Below are positions 12,801 to 24,800 of a DNA stretch of 64,000 bases, piece after piece (positions within the stretch are counted from its first letter, which is position 1; every line of letters begins with the position of its first letter). The DNA is from Petrolisthes cinctipes (taxonomy: Eukaryota > Arthropoda > Malacostraca > Decapoda > Porcellanidae), in the NCBI GenBank assembly GCA_033782935.1, contig JAWQEG010001329.1, positions 124,001 through 188,000 of the forward strand, given 5' to 3'. The position numbers and the translations under genes are program-made. The notes beneath the pieces are model-generated. The model made no database searches, had not been told where the DNA came from, and saw only the letters and a list, made by a program, of their open reading frames with translations.

Positions 12801-15800
12801 TTTCAATATATTTTTTAAATACTGGGTGTTAAACCTCAATTGGCGCCGCTAATTGAAGTTTTAAAAAAATTTGGTCTGATTGCATATACAGTATTTTTCA
12901 AGTAACTGGCAACCTCACACAACCTTTCCTTCAATAGTATTCTTTATCTTTCCTTTCTCATATTTTTAACCTTCTCATTCTTACAAAGATTCTCCCTTAT
13001 TACCTATAGTCCTTCAAATTTATGAAGGTGAAATGCTGCGGTTGGGATAATGTTGTTAAGATCATTTTGGGTAATTATCTATTCTATTGCCGTTTTCTAT
13101 TACGATACTTTTACCTTCTTTACCCACTAATGTATACCATTCTAAGACACTTTTCTTCGGAAATGCCCCATTTCCAAAAGGGGCATTTTGAAATTAGCCT
13201 GATGTTACTTAACCTAACCTACACCGCATCAGACTACCGGGACCTAACCTGGGTAAACTACCTGAACCTGACTGGGGCAAAATACTGGGACATAGCCGGA
13301 TCTGGCAACACTGTGCAAAACGGCAATAGTCTAGATAAATACCCCGTTTTGGTTTTCAGTATGCAGTGAATTTACAAAACAACTTGAAATTCATAGCAAA
13401 GGATATGATATTAAGTTATTCAACCACCTAGCCGCGGGCATTATCTATCGCGGCAACATTCGGGCCTCTCTCCGCACTCACAGTCACTATGTAAACAACA
13501 CATTTGACGGCTAGTAGCTTGTAAACCACTCACGCTACATAAATATAAATGATACAGGATATTGAAGTACAAACCTTTAGCTGTCTCCTGATGTACTTGT
13601 GAAGACTAAAATGACATCTGTAGGATGGGTAGCCACCTCACAATGACATCGACTCTAATAATTCACTTTTACACTCTATTTACATATCTAAGTAAGTTTT
13701 CACACTCTATTATTGTTATAAGGCATGTCAGAATTACATTTGGTAATTATCTATTCTATTGCTGCTTTCTATTATCATATTTTCACCTTTACCCACTAAT
13801 TTACACCTTTGCCCAGGGTGGCTGACTTTATTCTCTGTGAATACTAGCCATCACCCACAGGGCTAGAATAGATTGTTGTATGATCTAGTCACTTTCTAGT
13901 GGATTTGACGAGATCTGCCCATATGGATTAAAAATCCAAGCGAGGTGTACTGCAACCGGCGGCTCGTTTTTGTTTTGTTTTTGTTTTTTCACTGCTGCAT
14001 GGACCGCCAGCACACGGGGGTGCATTATCTCTTTGCTTGCAGCAGTCTATCCCTCCCCCTTATGGTCCCTTCAGAACTGGTCTCATGGAAAGTGCGGCCC
14101 CACTTGTAGCTCTTGTGGTAACGTGGACTTGAGCCCACAACAGGGATCAAAAACCTTCCCCTCAATCTCCCTGGTGGTCAGAGGGCCCCAGACTTCCTGG
14201 TCCAGTAAGCTCTGGTCCCATTTCGCTGGGATGTGCTTCGGTAGCCCAGGTATATAGGGCCAGCCCCTCCTATATTTTAATTTGTTTTTTCACTGCGACC
14301 AGAGCGTACCGGGGGACTGTGGGACAGGAGGCCATTCTGCCCCGGGAGAATATCATCAACAACAACAACAACAACTAATTTATACCATTCTAAGAGAATT
14401 TTCTTCTGTGGCATTTTCTTCGGAAATACCCCATTTCCAAGATATGAGGCATTTTGAAATTAGCCTGACCTTATCTGGACCACAGCAGACTACCGGGACC
14501 TAACCTGGGCCAACTACCGGAAACTAACCGTGGTCAAGTACCGGAACCTGACCCGGGCAAAATACTGGGACTTAGTCGGATCTGGCAACACTGCTACAAA
14601 ACGGCAATAGTCTAGATAAATACCTCACATTTTTCAACACAACAACATGAAATATAATGTCAGTCATTTTTACATACATTTATGTTACCATAATTACAGG
14701 AAAAGAGGAGTGATGAAAATATGTCCTTTTACTCACACAGTTCAAGCAAGACTGACTGGTGGTGGTTGAGATGGCTGTGGCCGCAACTTGGCTGCCACTA
14801 GCAGTGTTACCAGGTCGAAACTAGCTTTTCAGGGACCGCACAAGTTTTAAAAATGTCCTGCATAATTAAGGGTTAAAATGACTGAGTTGGTAGATGCGCA
14901 TACTTGACAGGATTATCCCAGCCACAGAATTGACAATTAATACACATTGGCAATAGGGTCCTTTAGTGAACTCGAGATGCCACCTGGTGGCCGGCCTGGT
15001 ACTACAATCAGCCAAAAATCTGCGGACTTCCCAAAGTCCAGCTAGACATAATTGACATTTTTCTTTACCAAACTAGCTACTTGTCATAGTTGTGATGGTC
15101 ACTAGTAGGTTTACAGCAAAAAATCTAAGGGTTGTACGCTAGTCATGACGTTATAAAAGAAAATTTTTGGCCAAATAAAAAAATATACAAATTGTCTTAC
15201 AACACTCCAACAAGTAATTCATAGTGAATTTATGGATACAAAATACCCTCTTGCAAGGAAATATAAGGCAAAAAGTCTAACAATGGTGTTATGATCGCAG
15301 TTTCTTACAAGCAGTGTTTAAGAGTGTTTGTAAATTTGCCATTCAACATTTCCTTCAGCTGGTACTTACTGCCTGACATACAATGCATTCAAAACAAAGC
15401 ACCCACAGGCCACGACATGAGCGGCGCGGTGTTTGACTGGAGCAGAGTTTGTTTACGTACACCACAAAATGATATCGTACCGCATCCGACAGCAAGCTTT
15501 TTTTTTTTCTTACATATATCTTATAGTCCTATTAAAATAATAATAATAAATGCATTCTTAACATCTTATGTTATTATTTTCACTAAAATGAAGTTGGGGA
15601 AAAAAAAAAAAAAAAAAACATACCATATGACAAAAATTTCTATGGAGAAAAAACAAAAGAAAAAAATCTCCTTTTGTTTCTCTCTTTCTAAAAATCCTTG
15701 TCTCAGTAAATAATTTTTATATCGTAGCTATGAGAAAAATATGTGAATTATATATAGCAATGAAAAATATGTAAGAAATATATATTTGAATGTCCGCATG

Positions 15801-18800
15801 ATTAATTTTTATACTAGTTCCAAGACGGCCACCAGGTGGCATCTTGAGCTCACTAAAAGACCCTATTAATTAATACACATGTGAGCGGGCCACTGTCTCA
15901 TTTGATGGAGAGGAACTACGAGATTCGAAAGTTTCAGAATCATTCAACTCGGCACTAACAGAATATGGAACTGTTGGTTTCCACTGAGTAACGGTGTTTG
16001 TTGCAATCCATATAGAAGACAGGTGAACCACTGTCGTTTCTTGTTGATGTATAAATAAATATCTTATGTACTTATGTGTCCATGTTTGAGTTTCGGGAAG
16101 TGGGGAAAGAGGTGGGCAGTTTATAACTGTATACTGTGGTTGTAAATTAGCTTGCTTAACAAATACCTTTCCTTCACACCAAGATTTACTCTATCAGGGT
16201 ATATTATCTTTACAACATCATATTTATCTTGTAACAGACGATAAGGATATCTCTCTACCCATCTATCAATCCACCTCATTTATATCACCTACCAAAATGT
16301 TCCATGACGCAATAGCGGTGACATGCAGATATATAAAATTATTGTCAATAAGCGGGGTCACGAATTATTAGTATTCATTATTATTTACTTCAGCTACAGA
16401 AAATTCCCACTTTCATCTCGTTTGCTTGCGAGAATTATCACCGTCATCATCTCTGTTATTCCCTTAACGGTTAACCCCTAAGAACCGCAATTCCTGGCCA
16501 ATGCCTGCTTCCCCAGCCGCAAAAACCACCTGATTTTTTAAGTTACTCCAAGGTTAGCTTTGGTCTTATAGGTTTGTAGATCTTTATTTTTTACACCAGA
16601 ATATGCAAACAGAAGTATCCTATCTCCACTGGTTAGCGTACAGCAGCGGGTCAAAGTCGGAAAATAATACGACAGTTACCCCCCCAAATAACATACGAGG
16701 GCGTACGCATGTGTTGCGCATGTTTATAATACGTAGACGCATGAGTATGTGTACCTGGACGTGTGCTTGTGTGTGAAAAACGAGTATACAGGGTGATTCA
16801 GAAATGCGTGCCGAAAATCCGCAGGTGTATTCCTGGCACATAATTGAATGTAAATTAGTCAATAACGATTTTGGAAATTCTCAATAGTTTATAAGTTATA
16901 GTGCCTTCAAGGTTTGAAGAGTTTGTTTAAATCTAGGGATTGTACTATAATCTTTCAGACACGTGTGAAATTACTTAACTCCCATGAAGGCATTGGAAAC
17001 ACAGTAAAAGTTACTAAAGAATATGACAAAAGCTGTAGAGTGTACAGTCAAGTTAAGTAATTTCACACGTGTCTGAAAGATTATGGTACAATCCCTAGAT
17101 TTAAACACACTCTTCAAACCTTGAAGGCACTATAACTTATAAACTATTGAGAATTTCCAAAATCGTTATTGACTAATTTACATTCAATTATGTGCCAGGA
17201 ATACACCTGCGGATTTTCGGCACGCATTTCTGAATCACCCTGTATAAATGCACTGAAATAGACAGAAAAGGCCACATACAATTCATTTTTGTATAGGACT
17301 GTGCGAAGCTGTTATAACGCTAGTGCACGAACGCACAATGTATGGGAGTGTGTGAAAGGGAGAGGGAGAGGATGGCAGGGAGTCACTTCAAAGCCACAAA
17401 TGATGGTCTAGTAGGGATGGATGGTGTGGGGTAAAGGGGGGTAATGTTAGGCTCCTCCCCCTAGAGGGTGGAGCTGAAGCAGTGTTATGTTTTTCACTAA
17501 CTTATCAGTGGTACCAATGAAGTTGCTAGATATAGCCCATGAAGTTTTTATAGCCCTGTGCCAATTGGTGTTCATCGTTAATGGAGGAAAGATAAGCTAA
17601 GACATCGCTCAGTGTCCATCGGTTCTTAGGGGTTAAGGGCGACGACATGACATCCAAATCGACCGTGTTAGGACATAGCTGTTATTGTAATACGTATGAA
17701 TATTGTAAGCTTGTGTAATTTGAAACTCTGTGGGAGTAGTTCTCTTATAGCAAATACCATATGGAAAACATGCTGAAGGACTGCTCACTGTCCAAAATTT
17801 TACATATATATAATATAATATATTAGGTATTAAAGAGGGGGGACTGCAAGCATGAGGGATAAAAGGAATACAGGGATAGCCAAAGACAGAAAAGAGAATG
17901 GTTTGGTCCGAAAGGCTGCCAAAACCTTTATTTCTTGTCTATTATCCTAAGGATAATAATCAGTATCCCACTACAGGGGTGAACAATAGACAGTGCCTTT
18001 ATTTAGTAGATAAAATGCAATATAATGCAGCAGATATTCTAATAAATAATTGTTTGTAATCTCTTTTCAACTATTAACTCTCTTCTCCATCATCATCACA
18101 ATGCTGCCAAGTATGGGGAATTAGAGGTACCAATGGGGATATTATATTAAGGTTGTTTAAGAGTAAATGGGGAAATTTCTACCAGACGAAATATAAAGAA
18201 AATGGTAAATGTGCGACTATCTTCAAGAGTAAACAGGGAATTTCTCAGATAAAATGGGAAATTCTGATGTTGAAGTTGGGGAAATTTAGTCAAGCTGACC
18301 TGGCAACATTGCATCATCATCTTCACTCTCCTTTATCCACTTAATGTAGGATGCAATTCTTTAAACTATTGCTGATTTGACACCATATCAACAGTATATC
18401 CAATTATATTCCATCTCATTCTTACCTCCTGACTCTGGTCTCCCCTACCCCATCATTCGTTTCCTCCTCTCCCACCAGCAACACCATGATCGTTACTTCT
18501 TCACCCTCCCACATTTCTCCCCTCCCCACCCACCATCTGCAACTGTTACCATATCCGCCAAGGCCCAAACCAAGTCGCTGGTGGATGGGTTGTTGTCGTT
18601 TGATCTGTCCGGAGCTGTACAATACGTTATATTGGTGTGAGTGACTATCTCCCTAATCTTCCTACTACTGTACACTTCATACACCAATTTATAACACACA
18701 GTATTATATACTCCATATTTATTACCCCAGTTCAGTGTTTATTATAGTATACTAAACTGATATTACTAAATCCTCTCATGTATGTGTGACTCATCATTGT

Positions 18801-21800
18801 ACAGTAAACCCTCGCTAACTCAGATCAATTGGGGGAAGACCCATGTTGAGTTATTCAAAGATCCGAGATGTCAGGGGGCTTAATTTAGATGCGTACAATA
18901 GGCCGCGTGCACTCCTTTCCTCAAATTTACGTGTGCTTTCACTCGTATCTCTAGTTCCCAAACACAGCTGCGCACACACAAAAACATGACAATTTCATAA
19001 AAAAAATATAATACTGCAGAAATATATCTAATAATGTATATTATCATGAAATAAGGTGTGGTGGTAGTGTGGAAATCAGAGCTGGTATCGTTCAGTTTGT
19101 CAGTCACGGCATACTTGTTGCCACACGGACACATTATTCCCGAGGTTTTTGCGATATTTTTGGGCTTACTTCTCATACAGTAATCTCCTTTCAATTGTGC
19201 CGAAGAAAGAGTGTAAATGATATTCGTAGCGATACAAAGAAGAGACAGACCATCACATTACATGTAAAAGTCAATATTGTTAAGAGAAAGGAGAAAAGGC
19301 GGCAACACTTGCTTTAGGGTTGATCCAAATAATTGTAGCCACCATAGTTATATACAAAGAACGCATCTTATCTCAGGTTAAAGATGCATTTCTTATGCAG
19401 TCAACTATAATAACAGAGCAAAGATCAAGTTTGTTAATGGATGTTGTAACACTACAGTCACCATGGTGATACCGTCATGACAGATGTATATGTGGCTCCG
19501 TGGCTCGCTTGGCATGATGCGGCCAATTATACATCATTGTTAATGATATAATATAACATGACATTGTTAATGTTAATGGATAATGTAACAGTACGTGGAG
19601 TCACCATGGTGATACCATCATGACTTATGCGTACGTGGCTCCGTGGCAGTGACGCGGCCAATTGTACATCAATACATCACCAGTAACGTCAATTAATTCA
19701 AAACATGAGTTTCTTCTACATACCTGTTATGGTAAAAGCATAACTACATATTATTGGTAAAGTGGAACCAGCACAGCTGGATTGCTATAGAACACACCCT
19801 TCTCCAGCCCAGGCCCCGTATAGGCATATTCTGGGCTAGAAGGGTCTATTCTGTGAAGATCATCAGAAGTAAATATAAATTCAAATCTGGCGCTGTACTG
19901 ATATGGGAGCCACCTGGTGGCGGCCTGTAGAGATAGCGACCCCGCCCTGGGCCAGCGGGAGCGACCGCTCGTCCACTCTTTTGCGGAACACGTACTGGTC
20001 AACATCTACGCTCCTCTCTGCTTCGCTATGTCTACTCGTGCCTTATGTGCCTTTACGGGGTGTACTGTGCGGGTGTCCCCTGAGGGCCACTTGCATTGTT
20101 CGCCCCATGCACCGTGCTTCACGCCCAAGGGCTACAACCCTTTAGCGTGTAGTGTGTGCTGCCCCTGGGCTGAGTTGTGTCGGGAGACCCCCGCCGCTGC
20201 TCGCCCCAAGCTTCCTGCCCTTGCCTCCCTTCGCACCGCGTGGACGAGGGCTAGGAGGATGGCACAGAAGCGTGACGGGTCTTCCTTGACGTGGGCGGAT
20301 CCTGTTTTGGGGGCCGATCTGGGGCTTTCCAGAACCCGGTACCCTTCGAAGTGCCTCTCGGAGTCTCAGGGGATCGAACCTCTAGCACCCCGAGACGGAT
20401 CTCTGACTCCTTTCCGGGGCTTCCCGCCCCGGGAAGCGAGCGAGTCCGTCGCGCTGGCCACCCAAACTACCTCACCGGTACAAGGGCCCAGCTGGGAACC
20501 TACCGCTTTGTCGCCCCCAAGGGCTGGTTCCTCGAGTCACTCTTGGGGGCGCAAGCGTTCAGCCAAAAGTTCCCAACACGCCAAGAAGACCCGGACTCGC
20601 CGTCATTCTCCTTCCCCCTCGTCTTCCTCTACCTCCTCCTCCTCCTCGTCCTCGTCGGAGAGCTCGCCCTCTCCCGTCCGCAAGCCCCGCAAGGGTAAGC
20701 GGGGGGAGACGAGCCCTTCGTCGAGGAAGATAGCGCGAATCATTCGCAGTATCCTTCATACAGTCCTTCCGGATTTCAACCTCCCTTCCGGGTCTGCTGC
20801 CCTACCTCCGGTAGCGGCGGCGGTACCCGTTCCTGGACCTGCTCTTCCTCTTCCCCTCCCTGCTGCGTCGCCGGCCGGGGACCAGTTGTGCCCCGGGGAT
20901 TTTGGAAGCGTTCCTGTTCCTCCAATCTCACCGGGCCTCGAGTCCCCGACCGGTGCCCTAGCGGAGGAGCTGGCTACCTCCTCTCCTCCTTCTCCTACCC
21001 CCCCCCCCCCCGACTAGGGAGGACTGTTATCTTCCCTATTCTTGGGCCTTTCTTCCTCCTTCCTGGACTCATTCTTTTGAGGAGGGCAGACTGGTTGCGT
21101 GGTCTCCTGACACTTCGCAACCAGATGTGTGGGTAAGGAGGGACGACGTCCTAGTGAAGTGGGGAGCTGACGAGTCGGGCGACGCTATCCCCTTTTACAA
21201 GGCCCGCCCATTCTCCACTCCAGTACTCGCTTCATCAAAGGTCTCCTCGACGGCTACTTTGGATGCGATGGGCTTCTTGGTGGAGAACAGTAACCTTCAG
21301 CTGTCCCAGGCCTGGAAGATTGACCGCTCCTCCGAGAACACGGCAATCTTCCTGTCCTCGGACGCCTACTTTCCAGAGGATAAGGGCGATGGGGATTTGG
21401 ACATTCCAGCCCTTCTCCTTAAGTCCCTGGACCACCAGAAACCCACAACTTCCAAGAAACCACCTTCTCCGTCCTTCCCAGTCATTCTCCCTCCTTCCCG
21501 TGCCCCGCCGGGTTTGAGGGAGTGTCTGTGGAGGACTGAGAAGGAGCCGCCGGTCCCCTATCAGCTCAGGGAGCCCGACGGTAAACTGAGGCAGGCAGAA
21601 ACAGCCACCCAGTTGGAGTTGTCCCATATCATCTCCACCGGTGCGGCTGTCTCGCTCCTTCGGGACTGCATCAAGTCCCTCACGACCACCTTCTATGAGC
21701 TGTCAGGCTTAGAACTGTCGTAAGTACCGTTGTTCGTTTGTTGTGTTATTTTGATGGGTACTGGGTACGGGGGTCCTTAGTTAACCTCTCGGGTCTCTAA

Positions 21801-24800
21801 CCTCGGGTTCCCTCGGATTTCCTGTTTCTCCCCTACAGCGACGCGCTCATGTCCATGGCCACCGTGATGGAAGGCATCGGGGCCATGACCACGCACAACC
21901 TGCGGGAGGAGGCGAGGAACTTCGCCGAGGCCAGACTGGCGGCCCGCCAAGCGGCTGCCAAATCCGCCCCTGAGATGGCGCAGCGGGGCGTGGTGCATGC
22001 TGCTCCACTGTCCCCTGCGCTATTTGACCAGGCTGCGATGGACTCAGTCTTCTCTTCCCTCCCGGCGGTAATTAACATACCAAAACCTCCAAGTAAGTTC
22101 CGTTCTGTTGACTCAGTGGGATTAGTGTTGGTTACAATGTTATTTTGAGACAAGGGTGGCGAGACTAGTGGGAAGTTAGCCCCAACTTCCCAACCCCTCT
22201 CCCCATCTCCCCTCAGAACCCCTCTGGGATTCTTGGGTCATCTCCTAACCATTTTGTTTGTCCGTAGGCCGCATGCCCCACAGCCATCCAGACCTGCCTT
22301 CCAGCCTCGCAGGCCCTACCAGCCTGCGAAACAACCCAGGAGTACCTACTCCACTCCACAGCAGCCCCCCAGGTTCCACCAGCGGTGTCAGCAGCCTTTT
22401 CGTGGGAGACGTCAGGGCGCCAAGCCCTACTCCAAGCCCAAGCCTTCCTTCTCTCACCCCTCCCAGAAAGATCGCTCCACTTGAGGTCCCCGTCCAGGGG
22501 TGCGTCACGGGGTGGTCAGCAGCCTGGCCCTCTCACGATTGGGCAGCAAGGGTGATTCGGCAGGGCCTGACTTGGCCCTGGATTTCAGTCCCGGTGAGTA
22601 ACTGTTCTTCTCATCCTCCCTGTTTGACACTTCTGACATATGACATAACCTCTCCCCACCTTGGTGTCCATATACTGTCAAAATCTTTCCCCCCTCCGGA
22701 TCCCTCGGGTCCCGGCTGGGATTATCCGGTCACCCCACTGACACCCGTCACTTTCCGTTACAGCCGCTAACGTCTCCCGCCTGCCTCAGCCAGAGTGTCA
22801 CCTTCGGTCGTCCCGCACATGAGAGAAATGCGGGTAAAAGGGGTAGTGGAGCGGGTGACAGGGAGGGTCTTTCTTTCTCGGTTGTTCACTGTCCCCAAAA
22901 TGGACCCGGATAAAACGAGACTGGTGATGGACCTGAGCAACCTAAACAAATTCTTGAAGCCCTTACACTTCAAGATGGTTTCGGTTGCTCAGGTCCACAC
23001 AGTTCTCCGAAAGGGGGACTGGTTAGCATCCCTGGACCTCCAGGATGCGTACTGGTACGTCCCGATCCAACCCCGGTTTCGCCAATTTCTGGCATTCCAG
23101 GTGGGGACCGAGACGTTTCAGTTTACCAGGCTCCCTTTCGGTCTCTCGCTAGCGCCTCGGGTCTTCACCAAGCTTGTGAGGGTGTTGGCATCCCGCCTGG
23201 CGGAGGCGGGTGTCCCCACCCTCATGTACCTATTGGTTGCTACACGCCCCCTCCAGGGAGCAGGTAGCAAACAACGTGAGGGTAGCAAGGGGGGTGCTAG
23301 AGGAAATGGGGTTCCTTCTTAACGTCCCCAAGTCCTCTCTCACCCCTATGCGCAGACTATCGTGGCTGGAAATAGTGGGACTCAGTTTCGGCCACCCTCT
23401 CGCTTGCTCCAGACAACACCTGCCGGACCCTCCGCCATGTCCGCCGGGCTTACTTTTCCCGTACTTTCTCTCGCCGCCAGTGGGAGTCATTGCTCGGGTC
23501 CCTGAACTTCGCGGCCCCCGCAATGCCCCTGGGACGATTGAAACACAGGAGACTGACACGGGAGGTAAACCTCCACCTATCCCTCGCACACAGGGACCTT
23601 CCCAGGCCAGTTTCCCAAACACTTCACCGTCTCCTTCACCCCTGGCTGCGTCCTGGTGCCCTGAGTCAGCGAGTTCCCTGGGTATTTCCTCCCCCGGGGA
23701 TCACGGTGGCGCCAGAAGCATCGGACGTAGGCTGGGGATACCAATCTTGCCTGGGACATCAGCTGTGCGGGGGATGGAAGGAAGAGAGGCTACTACACAT
23801 CAACGCTCGGGAGTCGATGGTAGCAAGGGAATGGCTCAACAGAGACCCCCAGTTTTCCAGGATAGGTGTCCGCTTCAATATGGACAATGTTGTGGCCGTG
23901 CAGTGCCTACAGAGACAGGGCACTTCACGGTCGTTGATTCTCCTGTCCCTGTCAGAACAAATTTTCTCGATAGCGGCCAAGAGGGCGATTCACCTCTCGG
24001 CCCGCTACGTGCCAGGGCGGGAGAACGATTGGGCGGACGCGCTATCCAGGTTCAGAGGGACGTCAGTCGAGTGGCAACTGCGTCCCCCTGTGTTCGAGTC
24101 ATTCTGCCTTTGCTACGGGACACCGGAGGTGGACCTATTCGCCTCCTCAACCACGGCCCAACTTCCTCTGTTCCTGTCCTTCTCCACCAGGACAGAGGCG
24201 GGGGGCCCGGACGCCTTCACGGAGGATTGGAACAGGTGGGGGTACCTTTATCTGTTTCCCCCACCAGCAACGTCAGTCCTCCTGCAGGCGATCCTCAAGC
24301 TGCGCGCATTCAGAGGGAGGGTACACCTCATAGCCCCCCTCTGGCCAGCGCAACCGTGGTACGGAGAACTGTCCCGGTGGTGCCCTCATCCTCTTCAGTT
24401 GGAATCGGCGTGCCTCTCCAGCACTCTGTCCGCACCACTCCAAGCGTCACTGAAACTACACGCTTGGAGTTTCTACGGGGAGTCCTCAGCAAACGTTTCA
24501 CTCAGGAAACAGTGGGCAAGATGCTGAGGGCTCACTGCCAGTCGTCGGTGCGGCAGTACAAATCTTGCTGGAAGAGGTTCCAGGACTTCTTACGACGACA
24601 TGTCGACATCCCTCCATGGTCATCTCGGACACGGTCCTGGAATTCCTCACTTGGCTCGCCGATTCCACCAACAGGGCCCCGGTGACGGTGCTTGCGCATC
24701 ACGCAGCCCTGTCTGATCCCCTCCTCCTAGGTTTTAATATTAAAGTTTCTGAGAGGCCCCTCTCTCTACTGAGGATGGGGATTCGGGCGGGGACGGCACC

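Noticed and set aside
16620..16862. An 80-codon minus-strand frame next to the foldback
   Set aside because: It extends into the foldback arm and shows no known features.
21235..21627. Minus-strand frames inside the DIRS coding region
   Set aside because: They are shadows in GC-rich coding DNA; the plus-strand domains are clear.
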